Assembly (NCBI GenBank): GCA_913775725.1
Contig: CAJYNG010000008.1
Coordinates: 124,001-188,000 of the forward strand
Length of the DNA stretch: 64,000 nucleotides
Direction of reading: 5' to 3'
Origin: an uncultured Stenotrophomonas sp.
GTDB lineage: Bacteria > Pseudomonadota > Gammaproteobacteria > Xanthomonadales > Xanthomonadaceae
In this document: piece by piece, positions 32,522-42,334 of the stretch
Numbering within the stretch: the first letter of the stretch is position 1
Layout: each line of letters opens with the position of its first letter
Made by a program: the position numbers and the translations under genes
Notes under the pieces: model-generated
Databases searched by the model: none
The model's input: the letters and a program-made list of their open reading frames with translations, nothing else
Told to the model about the DNA's origin: nothing

Positions 32522-35500
32522 ACGCCGTCGCGCTGGCCACGTCGGTGGCGCTGACCGAGGCCCAGGCCGGACTGTGGTTCGCACAGCGGCTGGCACCGGA
32601 CAACCCGTCATTCAATACCGCGCACGCGGTGTGGATCGACGGCCCGCTGGACGTGGCCGCGTTCGTCGCAGCGGCAGACCAGGCCGCAGTTGAGGCAGAG
32701 GCCTTCGCGCTGCGCTTTGCCGAGGGTGCCGATGGCCAGCCCCTGCAGTGGCGCGATCCGGCACATGTGCCACGGGTTTCGGTACGTGATGTTTCCACCG
32801 AGGCGGATCCCGCCGCTGCGGCGCTTAGCCTCATGCAAGCCGACCGGCTGAGCCCGGTGGATCCCACCCGCGACCGGATCAGCCTGCAGTTGCTGCTTGA
32901 TCTGGGTGGGCAGCGCTGGGTCTGGTACCTGCGTGTGCATCACCTGGCGGCCGATGGATACGGCATGGCGCTGTTCACTGATCGCGTGTGCGCGTTGTAT
33001 GCCGGTCGTACCGGTGAGTCACTGCCGGGGCTGGCGGGCGTGCTGGCCGATGATGCCGCTTATCGTGCCGACCCGCGCCGCACGCAGGCCGGGCAGTGGT
33101 GGCGCGAGCACATGCAGGGGGCACCGGCGGGCGTCGGCTTGGCCGGTACGCTCGCGGCCAGTGACGACGCGCTGCGCTGGGTGCAGCCGCTCGATGCGGC
33201 CTTCCGTGAGCAGTTGCTGCAGGCATCGGTACGTTGGTTGCAGGCCTGGCCGGACGTGCTGGCCGCGTTGTCGGCCGAGTACCTCCGGCGGATGAGCGCG
33301 GCCGATGAAGTGGTGCTGGGCGTGCCCTACATGGGCCGGCTCGGCAACGCGTCGGCGCGGGTACCTGCGATGGTGATGAATGTGTTGCCGCTGCGTGTGG
33401 CGGCCGGCGAGGGCAGCGTCGAAACCTTTACCCGCAGCCTGGGCCGGCAGCTCAGCCAGGGTCGCAAGCACGGCCGTTACCGCGGCGAGCAACTGCGCCG
33501 GGACCTGGGCCTGGTGGGGGCGCAGCAGCGCCTGCACGGTCCCATGGTGAATGTGCAGCCGTTCTACAAGCCGCTGGCGCTGACGGGCGTGCAGGCGACG
33601 CTGGAGGTGCTGTGCACCGGGCCGGTGGATGACCTGACGCTGGGCTTCCGTGGCGATGGCCAGAGTCTGCTGGATCTTGAGGTCGAAGCCAATCCCGCGC
33701 TGTACAGCCGCGAGGATGTCGAGGCGCACGCGGCGCGGTTGCTGCATTTCGTGTCGGCGGCACTGCAGGCTGAGGATATCGCAGCCGTACCTCTGGCGAC
33801 GCCCGGGGAGGCGCAGCAGGTGCTGCAGGACTTCAATGCCACCGCGCACGCGCTGCCGCAGACGACCCTGGTCGAGCTGCTGCAGCAGGGCATGGATCGG
33901 GATCCGCACGCGCCAGCGCTGGTGTTCGGCGACACTACGCTGGACTACGCAACGCTGGAAGCGCGCAGTTTCGCGCTGGCGGCACAGCTGCGGGCGATGG
34001 ATGTCGGCCCGGGCAGCGTGGTGGCGGTGGCGTTGCCGCGCTCGCTGGAGCTGGTGATCGCGCTGCTGGCGGTGCTGCGTGCCGGAGCCGCCTACCTGCC
34101 GTTGGACCTTGCCCATCCGGACGAGCGGCTGGCACGTATTCTCGCCTCGGCACAGCCGGTGTGCGTGCTGGCTGCGGCGGACGTCTCGGCGCGTATGGCC
34201 GATGTGCCGGTGCTTGCGCCGGAGCAGTGGACTGCGCTGAGTTTCGCCGCGCCATGGGCCGATCCTGCGCCCAGCGATGCGGCTTATGTGATCTATACCT
34301 CCGGTTCGACCGGCGAACCGAAGGGCGTGGTCGTCGAACATCGTGCCATCGTCAACCGCCTGCTGTGGATGCGCGAGCACTACGGCATCCGTGCCGACGA
34401 CCGCGTGCTGCAGAAGACCCCGGCCACCTTCGATGTCTCGGTCTGGGAATTCTTCCTGCCGCTGCTGTGCGGGGCCACGCTGGTGGTCGCCGGGCCCGAT
34501 GCACACCGCGATCCCTCTGAACTGGCGCGCTTGATCCGTGGGCATGGCATCACCACGGCGCATTTCGTGCCGTCGATGCTCGATGCCTTCCTGGCTGCGC
34601 CGGCCTCGGCGGGGCTGCAGCTGCGCCGGGTATTCACCAGTGGCGAAGCGCTGGATGCCGCGTTGCGCGACCGCTTCCACGCGCGTGTGCACGCAGAACT
34701 GCATAACCTGTATGGCCCGACCGAAGCTGCGGTGGATGTCAGCTACTGGCCGGCGTCGGCGCAGGATCGTTCGCGGCCGGTGCCGATCGGGTTCCCGGTC
34801 TGGAATACCCGCCTGTACGTGCTGGACGCCCGGATGCAGCCGGTGCCGGTCGGTGTGGCCGGTGACCTGTACCTGGGCGGGGTGCAGCTGGCACGCGGCT
34901 ACCTCGGTCGCGATGATCTCACTGCGGAGCGCTTTCTCGCGGATCCTTTCCTGCCGGGCGAGCGCATCTACCGCACCGGTGATGTGGCGCGCTGGCGCCA
35001 CGATGGTGCCGTTGAGTATCTCGGCCGCAGTGACCATCAGGTAAAACTGCGCGGCCTGCGTATCGAGCTGGGCGAGATCGAGGCGGCACTGCGCGAGCTG
35101 CCTGGCATGGAGCGCGTGGAAGTGCTGCTGCGCCAGGACGCGCCCGGCGATGCCCGGTTGGTGGCCTATGTGCCAGCGGCGCTTGCCGATGCCGTAACGC
35201 TGCGCAGCCACCTGGCCACGCGCGTGCCGGACTATATGGTGCCCTCGGCATTCGTCGGCGTGGACTACTGGCCGGTGACCGCCAACGGCAAGCTCGACCG
35301 CAACGCGTTGCCGAAGCCACCGCAGCATGAGGTCGCTGGATTGGCACCGCGCACGCCGTTGGAACAGGAGCTGGCGTTCCTGTTCGCACAGGCGCTTGGG
35401 CGTGAGGTGCCGGTGGCGGTGGATGCGGATTTCTTCAGTCTCGGCGGTGACTCGCTGTCGGCGGTGCACCTGCTGCTGGCGATCGAACAGCGCTGGCGCT

Positions 35501-36408
35501 GTGATCTGGGTCTGGGTGCCTTGTTTGCGCAGCCCACCGTGGCCGCACTGGCGGTACGCATTGCCGAGCCACCCGCGCTGGCCGATCACGCGCTGGGACC
35601 GGTGATCGCATTGGCCGCAACCGACGCTGCCGGGCCCTCGCCGCTGTTCGTGCTGCATCCGGCCGGTGGCATCGCCTGGAACTACCGCACCCTGGCCCGG
35701 GCACTGCAGCCGGCACGCCCGGTGTACGGCCTGCAGTCGCCGGCACTGGACGCGCGGCAGCCGCTGCCGGGCAGCATCGAGGCGATGGCCAACGACTACG
35801 TGCAGCGCGTGGTCGCATTGCAGCCGAAGGGGCCGGTGCATCTGCTGGGCTGGTCGGTGGGTGGCATCCTCGCCCAGGCGATGGCGGTGCGCCTGCATGA
35901 GATCGGCCGCGACGTCGGCGAGCTGGTGCTCCTCGACGCCTATCCCAGCGAGTGCTGGCGGGCCGAGCCGGAACCCGATGCCATCGCCGCATTGCGGGCA
36001 CTGCTGGCGATTGCCGGCCACGATCCGGATGCGCATCCGGAACTGGACAGTCGCGAACGCATTCTGGCGTTCCTGCGACGTGGCGGCAGTGCACTTGGCA
36101 GCCTGCCGGATGTGGTGCTCGATGGCGTGGTGCGCGCGGTGACCGGCACCAATCGACTGATCCGCGAACATGTTCATCAACCGTTCGACGGCACGCTGGT
36201 GCACGTGCGTGCGGGCCAGGATCATCAGGCGCGGCCGCAGCTGCAGTCGGCGTTGTGGCGGACCCATGCGCGCAAGGTGCAGGCGCTGGAACTGCCGTTC
36301 CTGCACGCCGAACTGACCGGCCGCGATGCGGTGGCGCAGCTGGCGCCATGGTTGTCGGCGCGGCTGCGCCAATGGGACGAGCAACAGGAGATCGCAACAT
36401 GCAGTTGA
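32518..36408 (+). CDS. entF: Non-ribosomal peptide synthetase EntF (C-A-PCP-TE)
   Basis: Module of 1296 residues that condenses dihydroxybenzoate with an amino acid and releases the product. Condensation domain: active site HHLAADG at residue ~141. Adenylation domain from ~450: [17 protein letters not shown] at ~592, and the pocket [27 protein letters not shown] and [11 protein letters not shown]. Read in the standard order this gives the code D-V-W-H-F-S-L-V-D, as in E. coli EntF, so the substrate should be L-serine. Carrier: [16 protein letters not shown] (Ser ~979). Thioesterase: [10 protein letters not shown] (~1111) with a C-terminal catalytic His near 1262. Overall length and order match E. 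coli EntF. Confidence 0.95.
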   Translation: MNAVALATSVALTEAQAGLWFAQRLAPDNPSFNTAHAVWIDGPLDVAAFVAAADQAAVEAEAFALRFAEGADGQPLQWRDPAHVPRVSVRDVSTEADPAAAALSLMQADRLSPVDPTRDRISLQLLLDLGGQRWVWYLRVHHLAADGYGMALFTDRVCALYAGRTGESLPGLAGVLADDAAYRADPRRTQAGQWWREHMQGAPAGVGLAGTLAASDDALRWVQPLDAAFREQLLQASVRWLQAWPDVLAALSAEYLRRMSAADEVVLGVPYMGRLGNASARVPAMVMNVLPLRVAAGEGSVETFTRSLGRQLSQGRKHGRYRGEQLRRDLGLVGAQQRLHGPMVNVQPFYKPLALTGVQATLEVLCTGPVDDLTLGFRGDGQSLLDLEVEANPALYSREDVEAHAARLLHFVSAALQAEDIAAVPLATPGEAQQVLQDFNATAHALPQTTLVELLQQGMDRDPHAPALVFGDTTLDYATLEARSFALAAQLRAMDVGPGSVVAVALPRSLELVIALLAVLRAGAAYLPLDLAHPDERLARILASAQPVCVLAAADVSARMADVPVLAPEQWTALSFAAPWADPAPSDAAYVIYTSGSTGEPKGVVVEHRAIVNRLLWMREHYGIRADDRVLQKTPATFDVSVWEFFLPLLCGATLVVAGPDAHRDPSELARLIRGHGITTAHFVPSMLDAFLAAPASAGLQLRRVFTSGEALDAALRDRFHARVHAELHNLYGPTEAAVDVSYWPASAQDRSRPVPIGFPVWNTRLYVLDARMQPVPVGVAGDLYLGGVQLARGYLGRDDLTAERFLADPFLPGERIYRTGDVARWRHDGAVEYLGRSDHQVKLRGLRIELGEIEAALRELPGMERVEVLLRQDAPGDARLVAYVPAALADAVTLRSHLATRVPDYMVPSAFVGVDYWPVTANGKLDRNALPKPPQHEVAGLAPRTPLEQELAFLFAQALGREVPVAVDADFFSLGGDSLSAVHLLLAIEQRWRCDLGLGALFAQPTVAALAVRIAEPPALADHALGPVIALAATDAAGPSPLFVLHPAGGIAWNYRTLARALQPARPVYGLQSPALDARQPLPGSIEAMANDYVQRVVALQPKGPVHLLGWSVGGILAQAMAVRLHEIGRDVGELVLLDAYPSECWRAEPEPDAIAALRALLAIAGHDPDAHPELDSRERILAFLRRGGSALGSLPDVVLDGVVRAVTGTNRLIREHVHQPFDGTLVHVRAGQDHQARPQLQSALWRTHARKVQALELPFLHAELTGRDAVAQLAPWLSARLRQWDEQQEIATCS

Positions 36409-37157
36409 CCGGTTTTGAAGGCCGCGTGGCATTGGTGACCGGTGCCTCCGGTGGCATCGGCGAGGCACTGGTACGGCTGTTGGTCGAGGCCGGGTGCACC
36501 GTGGTGGCGACTGATCGCGAGGCGCCGCGCGTGGCCGATACCCGGGTGACGTCGCTCGCACTCGACGTGACTGACAGTGCGGCTGTGGACGCGCTGGTGG
36601 ACCGGGTAGAGTCCAGCATCGGGCCAATCGCGCTGGCCGCCAACGTGGCCGGGGTGCTGCATGTGGGTGGCGTGACCGAGACCACCGACGACGACTGGCG
36701 TCGGGTATTCGCGGTCAACGCCGATGGCGTATTCCATGTCGGGCGTGCACTGGCACGGGTGATGTCGCCGCGCGGGCAGGGCGCGATGGTTACCGTCAGC
36801 TCGAATGCGGCCGGCGTGCCGCGGCATGGCATGGCCGCCTACGCGGCATCCAAGGCCGCCGCCACGATGTTCACCCGCTGCCTCGGGCTGGAACTGGCGC
36901 CGCTGGGCATCCGCTGCAACATCGTCGCCCCGGGATCGACGCTGACCCCGATGCAGACCGGCATGTGGCAGGACGAACACGGTGCCGAGCGGGTGATTGC
37001 CGGCAACCTGGCGACCTACAAGGCCGGCATTCCACTGCGCAAGCTGGCCACCCCGGAAGACATCGCCCATTCGGTGATGTTCCTGCTCTCCGAGCAGGCC
37101 GGACATGTGGCGATGAGCGACCTGTATGTGGATGGCGGCGCCACCCTTCGCGGCTGA
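36399..37157 (+). CDS. entA: 2,3-dihydro-2,3-dihydroxybenzoate dehydrogenase
   Basis: NAD-dependent short-chain dehydrogenase of 252 residues that completes 2,3-dihydroxybenzoate. The nucleotide loop is [15 protein letters not shown], the catalytic Tyr/Lys pair is in [13 protein letters not shown], and [10 protein letters not shown] is the usual NNAG-type strand. The C-terminus is [12 protein letters not shown]. It begins inside the 3' end of entF (10-bp overlap) with CAGGAG 7 bp upstream. It is the last gene of the operon and is followed by a SMAG element. The product pathway (with entC and entB) is inferred from the operon. Confidence 0.95.
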   Translation: MQLTGFEGRVALVTGASGGIGEALVRLLVEAGCTVVATDREAPRVADTRVTSLALDVTDSAAVDALVDRVESSIGPIALAANVAGVLHVGGVTETTDDDWRRVFAVNADGVFHVGRALARVMSPRGQGAMVTVSSNAAGVPRHGMAAYAASKAAATMFTRCLGLELAPLGIRCNIVAPGSTLTPMQTGMWQDEHGAERVIAGNLATYKAGIPLRKLATPEDIAHSVMFLLSEQAGHVAMSDLYVDGGATLRG

Positions 37158-37163
37158 GCTTCC

Positions 37164-37223
37164 GTAGAGCCGAGCCCACGCTCGGCTGAGGGCGAAGGCA
37201 GCCGAGCATGGGCTCGGCTCTAC
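37164..37223. repeat. SMAG palindromic repeat after entA
   Basis: GTAGAGCCGAGCCCACGCTCGGC and GCAGCCGAGCATGGGCTCGGCTCTAC, bounded by GTAG and CTAC. It separates the convergent entA and phytase-like esterase genes. Confidence 0.85.
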
Positions 37224-37247
37224 AGAGAGCGTGGCATCGGTTTGCGG

Positions 37248-38705
37248 TCAGGGCAGGGTCAGGCGGTACACCAGCACGCGGTTGTCGTTGTCGTAGGCAC
37301 TGTCGCAGGCCTGGCCCTGCATGCGGCAATGGCGGGCGATGAAGTCGTTGTCGTTGCCGATCAGCAGCAGTACGTCGTTCGGGTGCTGCGGGTCCAGCGC
37401 CGGCAGCACGTCCATGGCTTCCCACTTTTCCGAGAGCAGTCCGGTATGTGGGCCGCGCTTCGTGTCCAGGTCCAGCCCGGCACGCGCAAGCTGCGGGCGG
37501 TCGAGCAGGTTCAGCAGTTCGTCGCTGCGGGCGGGCATGATCTCCGGCTTCAGCGCGGTGCCGGTCGGGTCGGCCAGAACCGAGGCCGTGCCGGTTTCAT
37601 AAGTACTTCCGGCCAGGTTGGTGGCGTCGGCCACATCGACCAGCAGCACCGACTTGTAGACGATCGGGTCATCGCCGTCCTTGCCCAGCCCGTTGCCATC
37701 GCGGGCCAGCAGCAGGAAGCGATGGTCGTCCAGCGCACGCAGCTCGCTCTGCGCGGCGGTGCGGTCCAGCTTTCCCTTGCCGTCGTGCGCGTAGGCGGGC
37801 AGGGCCATCACGTAATGGCCGATCGGCTGCTGTGGCGTCGGCAAGGCCGTCACGTCGTAGACCAGTACGCGGGTGTTGATGCGGCCCGCCGCGTTGCCCT
37901 GCGCGCTGTCCTGCAGCGTGGCGCTCTGCAGGGCGACGAACAGGCGAGTGCCGTCGGGTGACAGGCCCATGCCTTCCACGCCCTGGTTGTTGCGTCGGCC
38001 GGTCTGCGGTGGTGCCAGTGAACCGAACGCCGGTTTGCCTTCGCGCTGCGGACGGATCGCAGGCGGTGCCACGATCACACCCTGCAGCTGACCCTGCGCA
38101 TCGAAGTAGTAGACGTTGGCGGTGTACTCGTCGCCGACGTAGAAGTGGCCATCAGCGGTGAACTGCAGCGACTCGGCATCCAGCGAGACCTTGCCTGCGC
38201 CTGCGCCGCTGGCCGGCGAGGGCAGCACCACCTCGCGCTGGGTGACCGTGTGGTCACCCGGGTCGGCACCGGTGAACGGCTGCCCGTTGAAATCCTTCAG
38301 TACCACGCCCTCGTCGGGCACCATCGTCAGCGTGCCAAGCTCGGGCTTGCCCGGGGAAACGTCGATGCGCAGCTGCATGCGCTCCACGCGCCCGGTGTAG
38401 TCGTAGAACAGGCCGGCCTCGGGATCGTTGCGGCCGCGGTCGGGCAGCGTCCACAGCACGCCCTCATAACCGCTGGCGGTGCGCTTCCAGGTGCCGGGCT
38501 GCACCGCCAGCGACGAGAACGATCCCAGCGTGTCGCCCAGGAAGTCCACCGTGCCCGCCGGCAGCCGCCCGGCGGCGACCAGGCCCTTGTCCACATAGGT
38601 ACGACCGCCCACCTGCAGGGTGCGTGGCGGTGCGCCAGCGGCCTCGTGCGGAGCGGAGTGTCCGCTGGCGGAGAGGGTGGCCAGCAGCAGGGCGGTCGCG
38701 AGCAT
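37248..38705 (-). CDS. Exported phytase-like esterase
   Basis: Periplasmic or extracellular beta-propeller protein of 485 residues. The signal peptide is residues 1-18 (ATALLLATLSASGHSAP). Landmarks of the 'esterase-like activity of phytase' family are visible: GTVDFLGDTLGSFSSLAV, LWTLPDRGRNDPEAGLFYDY, LDAESLQFTADGHFYVGDEY, GVEGMGLSPDGTRLFVALQS and LLARDGNGLGKDGDD. It lies 20 bp after a TonB receptor gene on the same strand and so is probably co-transcribed. A phosphate-ester substrate is suggested by the family name only. No activity can be claimed from sequence alone. Confidence 0.85.
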   Translation of the reverse strand: MLATALLLATLSASGHSAPHEAAGAPPRTLQVGGRTYVDKGLVAAGRLPAGTVDFLGDTLGSFSSLAVQPGTWKRTASGYEGVLWTLPDRGRNDPEAGLFYDYTGRVERMQLRIDVSPGKPELGTLTMVPDEGVVLKDFNGQPFTGADPGDHTVTQREVVLPSPASGAGAGKVSLDAESLQFTADGHFYVGDEYTANVYYFDAQGQLQGVIVAPPAIRPQREGKPAFGSLAPPQTGRRNNQGVEGMGLSPDGTRLFVALQSATLQDSAQGNAAGRINTRVLVYDVTALPTPQQPIGHYVMALPAYAHDGKGKLDRTAAQSELRALDDHRFLLLARDGNGLGKDGDDPIVYKSVLLVDVADATNLAGSTYETGTASVLADPTGTALKPEIMPARSDELLNLLDRPQLARAGLDLDTKRGPHTGLLSEKWEAMDVLPALDPQHPNDVLLLIGNDNDFIARHCRMQGQACDSAYDNDNRVLVYRLTLP

Positions 38706-38725
38706 CGGTGGACTCCGGGGGTCGA

Positions 38726-41044
38726 TCAGAAGCGAAGGTCGATCGTACCGAACACCTGGCGCGGTGCCGAGGCGTGGAACACGTACAGCTTGCCGGCCGG
38801 GTCACTGGGTGCGAACACGCTCGAATCCAGGTTGCTGGCGTAGCGCTTGTTGGTCAGGTTGGTCACGTTGAACGACAGGCGCATGCCCTTGGCGAAGCCG
38901 ACCTGGCCGAAGTCATAGCCGCCGGCCAGATCGAACACGGTAAAGCCGCCGAAGCCCTGGTCGTTGGTGTAGGTGTAGAAGCGTTCGCCGGTGTACTTGC
39001 CGCGCAGGCTGGCGAACCAGCCGTTGTCACGCCAGGTGATCTCGGTGGCCAGCAGCTGCTTGGGTGTATCGGTCTGGATCTTGCCCTTGATCTGCTGCTC
39101 GACACCGGCCTGCATGTAGTTGGAGGCGTAGGTCGAACGGTTCAGCGAGGCCGTGGTGTACCAGCTGAAGTGCTCGTTCGGGGTCCACAGCACGGTCAGC
39201 TCGGCGCCGCGGCTGTCGACGCCGCCCACGTTGTAGAAGCGGTTGCCACAGGTCGGGCCGACCGGCTGGCGCGAGTCACAGGGGTTGTACTGCAGCAGGC
39301 GGTTGTCGAAGCGCACGCTGTAGGCGGCGATCGAGGCCTGCAGGGTATCGGTGACGAAGCGGTAGCCGGCTTCCAGCGAGCGCGATTCCTCCGGCTTCAG
39401 GTTGCCCTGCGCATTCCAGGTGGCCTGGCTGACCGCCTGCGGGCCCAGCTTGAAACCGCCCTGGAACATGGCGATGTTCTCGGCGTAGCTGGCGAAGATC
39501 TCGTGGTGCTCGGCCAGGCGGAAGTTGGCGCCGATGCTGGGCAGGAAGTTCTTGCTGGCCTTCAACGAACCGGTGGCGAACTGGTTGTTCGAGGTCGGCG
39601 AGATCGGCGTCTTCGCGTCGCCGGGCAGTGCTTGTGCATCGGAGGTGGCATGCGGGCTCTTGGCGCCGAACTCCAGCGTCAGGCGATCATCAAGCAGGCG
39701 CCAGGTGTCTTTCAGGAAGAACTGATGGGTCTTCCAGCGCGTGCGCTGGGCGAACACGCCGACGTCGGAGGGCAGGGTGTTCATGCCACTCAGGTCGCGC
39801 GGGCCATCCACGGCGGTCTGGTAGCGCTCGGCACTGCTGGTGTTGCGCTCGTACCAGACGCCGCCTTCGATGCGATGTGCGCCCAGCTCCCAGTCGAACG
39901 ACAGCGTGCCGCCATCGCGGTCGATGGTGTAGATGGTGTTGCGGAAGATGATCGGGATCTCCTGCGCCGTGCCCTTGTTCGACCATGCGCCGCTGTTCCA
40001 GTTGTGGCCTTCGCCGCGGTCATCGTGGTGGTAGGCCAGGGCGCGCAGGCTGAAGCCATCGGCCAGGAAGAAATCGCCGGCCAGATAGTAGAGGTTGTCA
40101 TCGCGCAGGATCTGCCCGGCGGTGAAGGCACCATCGGCATCCTTGTCCGGGCCGCTGTTGTCGCACTTCTTCGCGTTGAGGCTGGCGGTATTGCAGTAAG
40201 CCTTGGCCACGGCCTTGTTCCAGTCCGGCGCATAGCCGCCCCAGTCCCAGCCGAGGCCGCGCGACATCTCGTCCTTGGACAGGTAGAAGTAGTCAGCCTG
40301 CGTGGTCCGCGAGGTATCGACGAAACCGGTGATCTGGCCGCGGCCGAAGTTCCACACGCCCTTGGCATTGAACTGCTTGGTGGTGGACTTGTTGTAGGCG
40401 GTCTGGTCGTTCCACAGATCGGAGACGGCATTCATGCCGGAGACGTAGCCGGAGAAGCCGTTGTACTCGCCGCTGTCCACGCGCACGAAAGTGCGACGAT
40501 TGGCATCGCTGCCGAAGGTCTGCACCACGCGGCCACCGAGTTCCTGGGCCGGGCGGTCGGAGGTGTACGAGATGGTGCCGCCGAGGTTGCTGGTGGACGG
40601 CGTGCCGAGGCTGCCGATGCCTACCGCCAGTTCCGCACCGGCCATGTTCTCGCTGATCAGCGCGCGGTTGATGGTCAGTCCGTTGTAGTTGTTGTACGCA
40701 CCGTCGCCCAGTGGCACGCCGTCCAGCGTGTAGCCGAGGCGGGTGGAGTTGAAGCCGCGCAGGCTGAGCGTCATCGACTGCTCGTTGGTGCCCAGTGCGT
40801 CGGCCGACTGTGCATTGACGCCCGGCAGCAGGTTCAGAGTCTTCTGCAGGCTGGTACCCGGCGGCAGGATATCGAGGTTCTCGCGGGTGATGCGCTGCAC
40901 CTGGCGCGCTTCACCGCTGCCGATCACCGAGACCGCATCGAGGGTGGTGGCGGAGGGCGTGCTGGAGGTCGGGGCAGCGTCCTGCGCCCAGGCCGCGGGA
41001 GCGAGCGCGATCGACAGCGCGGCAGCCAACAAAGTCTTCGTCAT
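38726..41044 (-). CDS. TonB-dependent receptor, probably phosphate-regulated
   Basis: Outer-membrane transporter of 772 residues. The signal peptide is residues 1-21 (LLAAALSIALAPAAWAQ). The plug has RITRENLDILPPGTSLQKTL, SLRGFNSTRLGYTLDGVPLG and GTPSTSNLGGTISYTSDRP. The barrel ends QVFGTIDLRF. The N-terminal extension of 79 codons upstream of the ATG at 41044 is promoter-like sequence and is excluded. It is followed 20 bp later by the phytase-like esterase. The upstream region holds a candidate Pho box, so import of a phosphorus-containing or metal-phosphate compound is a reasonable hypothesis. Confidence 0.9.
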   Translation of the reverse strand: MTKTLLAAALSIALAPAAWAQDAAPTSSTPSATTLDAVSVIGSGEARQVQRITRENLDILPPGTSLQKTLNLLPGVNAQSADALGTNEQSMTLSLRGFNSTRLGYTLDGVPLGDGAYNNYNGLTINRALISENMAGAELAVGIGSLGTPSTSNLGGTISYTSDRPAQELGGRVVQTFGSDANRRTFVRVDSGEYNGFSGYVSGMNAVSDLWNDQTAYNKSTTKQFNAKGVWNFGRGQITGFVDTSRTTQADYFYLSKDEMSRGLGWDWGGYAPDWNKAVAKAYCNTASLNAKKCDNSGPDKDADGAFTAGQILRDDNLYYLAGDFFLADGFSLRALAYHHDDRGEGHNWNSGAWSNKGTAQEIPIIFRNTIYTIDRDGGTLSFDWELGAHRIEGGVWYERNTSSAERYQTAVDGPRDLSGMNTLPSDVGVFAQRTRWKTHQFFLKDTWRLLDDRLTLEFGAKSPHATSDAQALPGDAKTPISPTSNNQFATGSLKASKNFLPSIGANFRLAEHHEIFASYAENIAMFQGGFKLGPQAVSQATWNAQGNLKPEESRSLEAGYRFVTDTLQASIAAYSVRFDNRLLQYNPCDSRQPVGPTCGNRFYNVGGVDSRGAELTVLWTPNEHFSWYTTASLNRSTYASNYMQAGVEQQIKGKIQTDTPKQLLATEITWRDNGWFASLRGKYTGERFYTYTNDQGFGGFTVFDLAGGYDFGQVGFAKGMRLSFNVTNLTNKRYASNLDSSVFAPSDPAGKLYVFHASAPRQVFGTIDLRF

Positions 41045-41176
41045 GTTACGGACACTCAGGCAGGCACGAGCCACCGCGCTGCCGCGGAGCTCATGGAATT
41101 GGAAAGGGGAGACAAGCGATGCGACTGCAGGCGCTGCAGGCGCCGTGGGTCCACGTGAAAATGGTGCGCTAGACAG

Positions 41177-41194
41177 ATGACTGTCTGGTGACAC
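41177..41194 (-). promoter_or_regulatory. Candidate Pho box upstream of receptor-esterase pair
   Basis: On the minus strand GTGTCAC-CAGA-CAGTCAT resembles two PhoB half-sites (CTGTCAT) separated by four bases; five and six of seven positions match. A third CTGTC follows. It lies about 130 bp before the receptor ATG. Confidence 0.4.
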
Positions 41195-41227
41195 CGTTAC
41201 ACGCGTAGCATGCCGGAGCATGCATTG

Positions 41228-41294
41228 ATATATGCCAACCTTGGTTGGCATGCGCGGCGTCGTTGGTGGAACGCCAACCAAGGTTGGCGTCTAC
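41228..41294. repeat. SMAG-like palindromic repeat (CCAACC type)
   Basis: ATGCCAACCTTGGTTGGCAT (41232-41251) and ACGCCAACCAAGGTTGGCGT (41271-41290) form two perfect stem-loops, with CTAC at 41291-41294. It has a different stem sequence from the AGCCGAGC type, so it is a second SMAG subfamily. Confidence 0.78.
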
Positions 41295-41328
41295 AGGGGC
41301 GCCGAACGAGGTCGGCGTCAATCTGCGA

Positions 41329-41706
41329 TCAACCCGTGTTGCGCGGCTTGCGCGTGCGCTTCGGCTTTGCGGTATCACCGCCGCTGGCGGCGCCATCCTG
41401 CAGCGCCTGCAGCCAGGACAGGGTGTCCACGTAGTCGATGAAATGGCGCAGGTAACCTGGGCTGGTGGCCTGCATCGTGTCCAGCATGCGTTGCACCAGC
41501 ACCGCCGAGTTCAGCGGGCCGCCATCGGCGGGAGCCTCGGTGCGCAGCGAGCGGCGCACCTGCAGTTCGCTGCGCAGCTCGGACCACTCGCGCTGCACCT
41601 GCTGCAGCATTGGCACCTGCGGGTAATGCGGCAGCGAGCGCGACCCCGCATCGAGGTCGCGCACCAGTGCGCGCAGGCCCTCCAGGGCTGGCGGCTTACT
41701 TGGCAT
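41329..41706 (-). CDS. DUF2894 protein, fourth gene of motor-like operon
   Basis: Protein of 125 residues without signal peptide or membrane segment. It has a helical body (ALEGLRALVRDLDAGSRSL, REWSELRSELQVRRSL, VLVQRMLDTMQATSPGYLRH) and a basic, lysine-rich tail (AKPKRTRKPRNTG). The motif FIDYVDTLSWLQAL near residue 95 matches what I know of DUF2894 proteins, which occur beside OmpA-like and DUF802 genes. It begins 11 bp before the OmpA-like stop. Its function is unknown. The basic tail hints at a nucleic-acid or membrane-lipid contact. Confidence 0.8.
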   Translation of the reverse strand: MPSKPPALEGLRALVRDLDAGSRSLPHYPQVPMLQQVQREWSELRSELQVRRSLRTEAPADGGPLNSAVLVQRMLDTMQATSPGYLRHFIDYVDTLSWLQALQDGAASGGDTAKPKRTRKPRNTG

Positions 41707-42334
41707 CCGCGGCCTTGGGCTTGGAAATCGGCGCGATCTCCACGCGACGGTTGCGTGCGCGGCCGTCTTCGCTTGCATTGGAACTGACCGGCTGCTCGCT
41801 GCCGAACGCGGCGGCGAACACGGCGTCGGCCGGTACGCCATCGGCGATCAGGGTGCGGGTCACGGTCAGCGATCGTTGTGCCGACAGCTCCCAGTTGTCG
41901 GCGAAGCGGCGGTTGCCTTCGCGCACCGGTGCGTCATCGGTGAAGCCGCTGACCATCAGGATCTCTTCGCGCGTGCCCAGATAGGCGGCCAGCGGCGCAG
42001 CCAGGCTGCGCAGCAGCTCCTGGCCTTCCGGCTGCAACTGGTCGGAGTTCAGCGCGAACAGCACGCTGCCGCTGATGCCGATGCGGCCATCGACCAGCGT
42101 CACCCGGCCGGCAGCCAGCGGGCCGGCCAGCGCCTGTTCCAGGGTCTGCAGGCGCTTGGCTTCGGCCTGGCGCTGCTTCACTTCCTGGTCTAGCCGTTGC
42201 GAAAGCTCCAGCTGCACGGCAACCACGCCGACCAGGATCAGCACGAACGCGCCCAGCAGCACCGACATCAGGTCGCCGAAGGCGGCCCAGATCGGGGCGT
42301 GTGAGCCGCCGTCGACCTCCAGCTCGTCGCTCAT
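41696..42334 (-). CDS. MotB/ZorB-like stator protein with OmpA peptidoglycan-binding domain
   Basis: Inner-membrane protein of 212 residues with one N-terminal membrane segment and a periplasmic OmpA-like domain. The segment WAAFGDLMSVLLGAFVLILV (residues 16-35) places D21 exactly where MotB and ZorB carry the ion-binding aspartate (AYADFM-type motif). The OmpA_C domain has LMVSGFTDDAPV, NWELSAQRSLTVTRTL and ASEDGRARNRRVEI, including the peptidoglycan-contact Asp and Arg. It overlaps the MotA/TolQ-like gene by ATGA. The pair predicts a proton- or sodium-driven motor anchored to the cell wall. Confidence 0.9.
   Translation of the reverse strand: MSDELEVDGGSHAPIWAAFGDLMSVLLGAFVLILVGVVAVQLELSQRLDQEVKQRQAEAKRLQTLEQALAGPLAAGRVTLVDGRIGISGSVLFALNSDQLQPEGQELLRSLAAPLAAYLGTREEILMVSGFTDDAPVREGNRRFADNWELSAQRSLTVTRTLIADGVPADAVFAAAFGSEQPVSSNASEDGRARNRRVEIAPISKPKAADAK

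Noticed and set aside
33019-36627. A 1202-codon frame antisense to entF
   Set aside because: Composition (His/Arg/Gln-rich, no domain) is that of a shadow frame; entF has all four NRPS domains.
38624-41158. An 844-codon frame antisense to the TonB receptor, and similar long antisense frames at 5553-8474 and 58073-60928
   Set aside because: They mirror TonB receptor or RHS coding sequence and have no Shine-Dalgarno, domain or signal.
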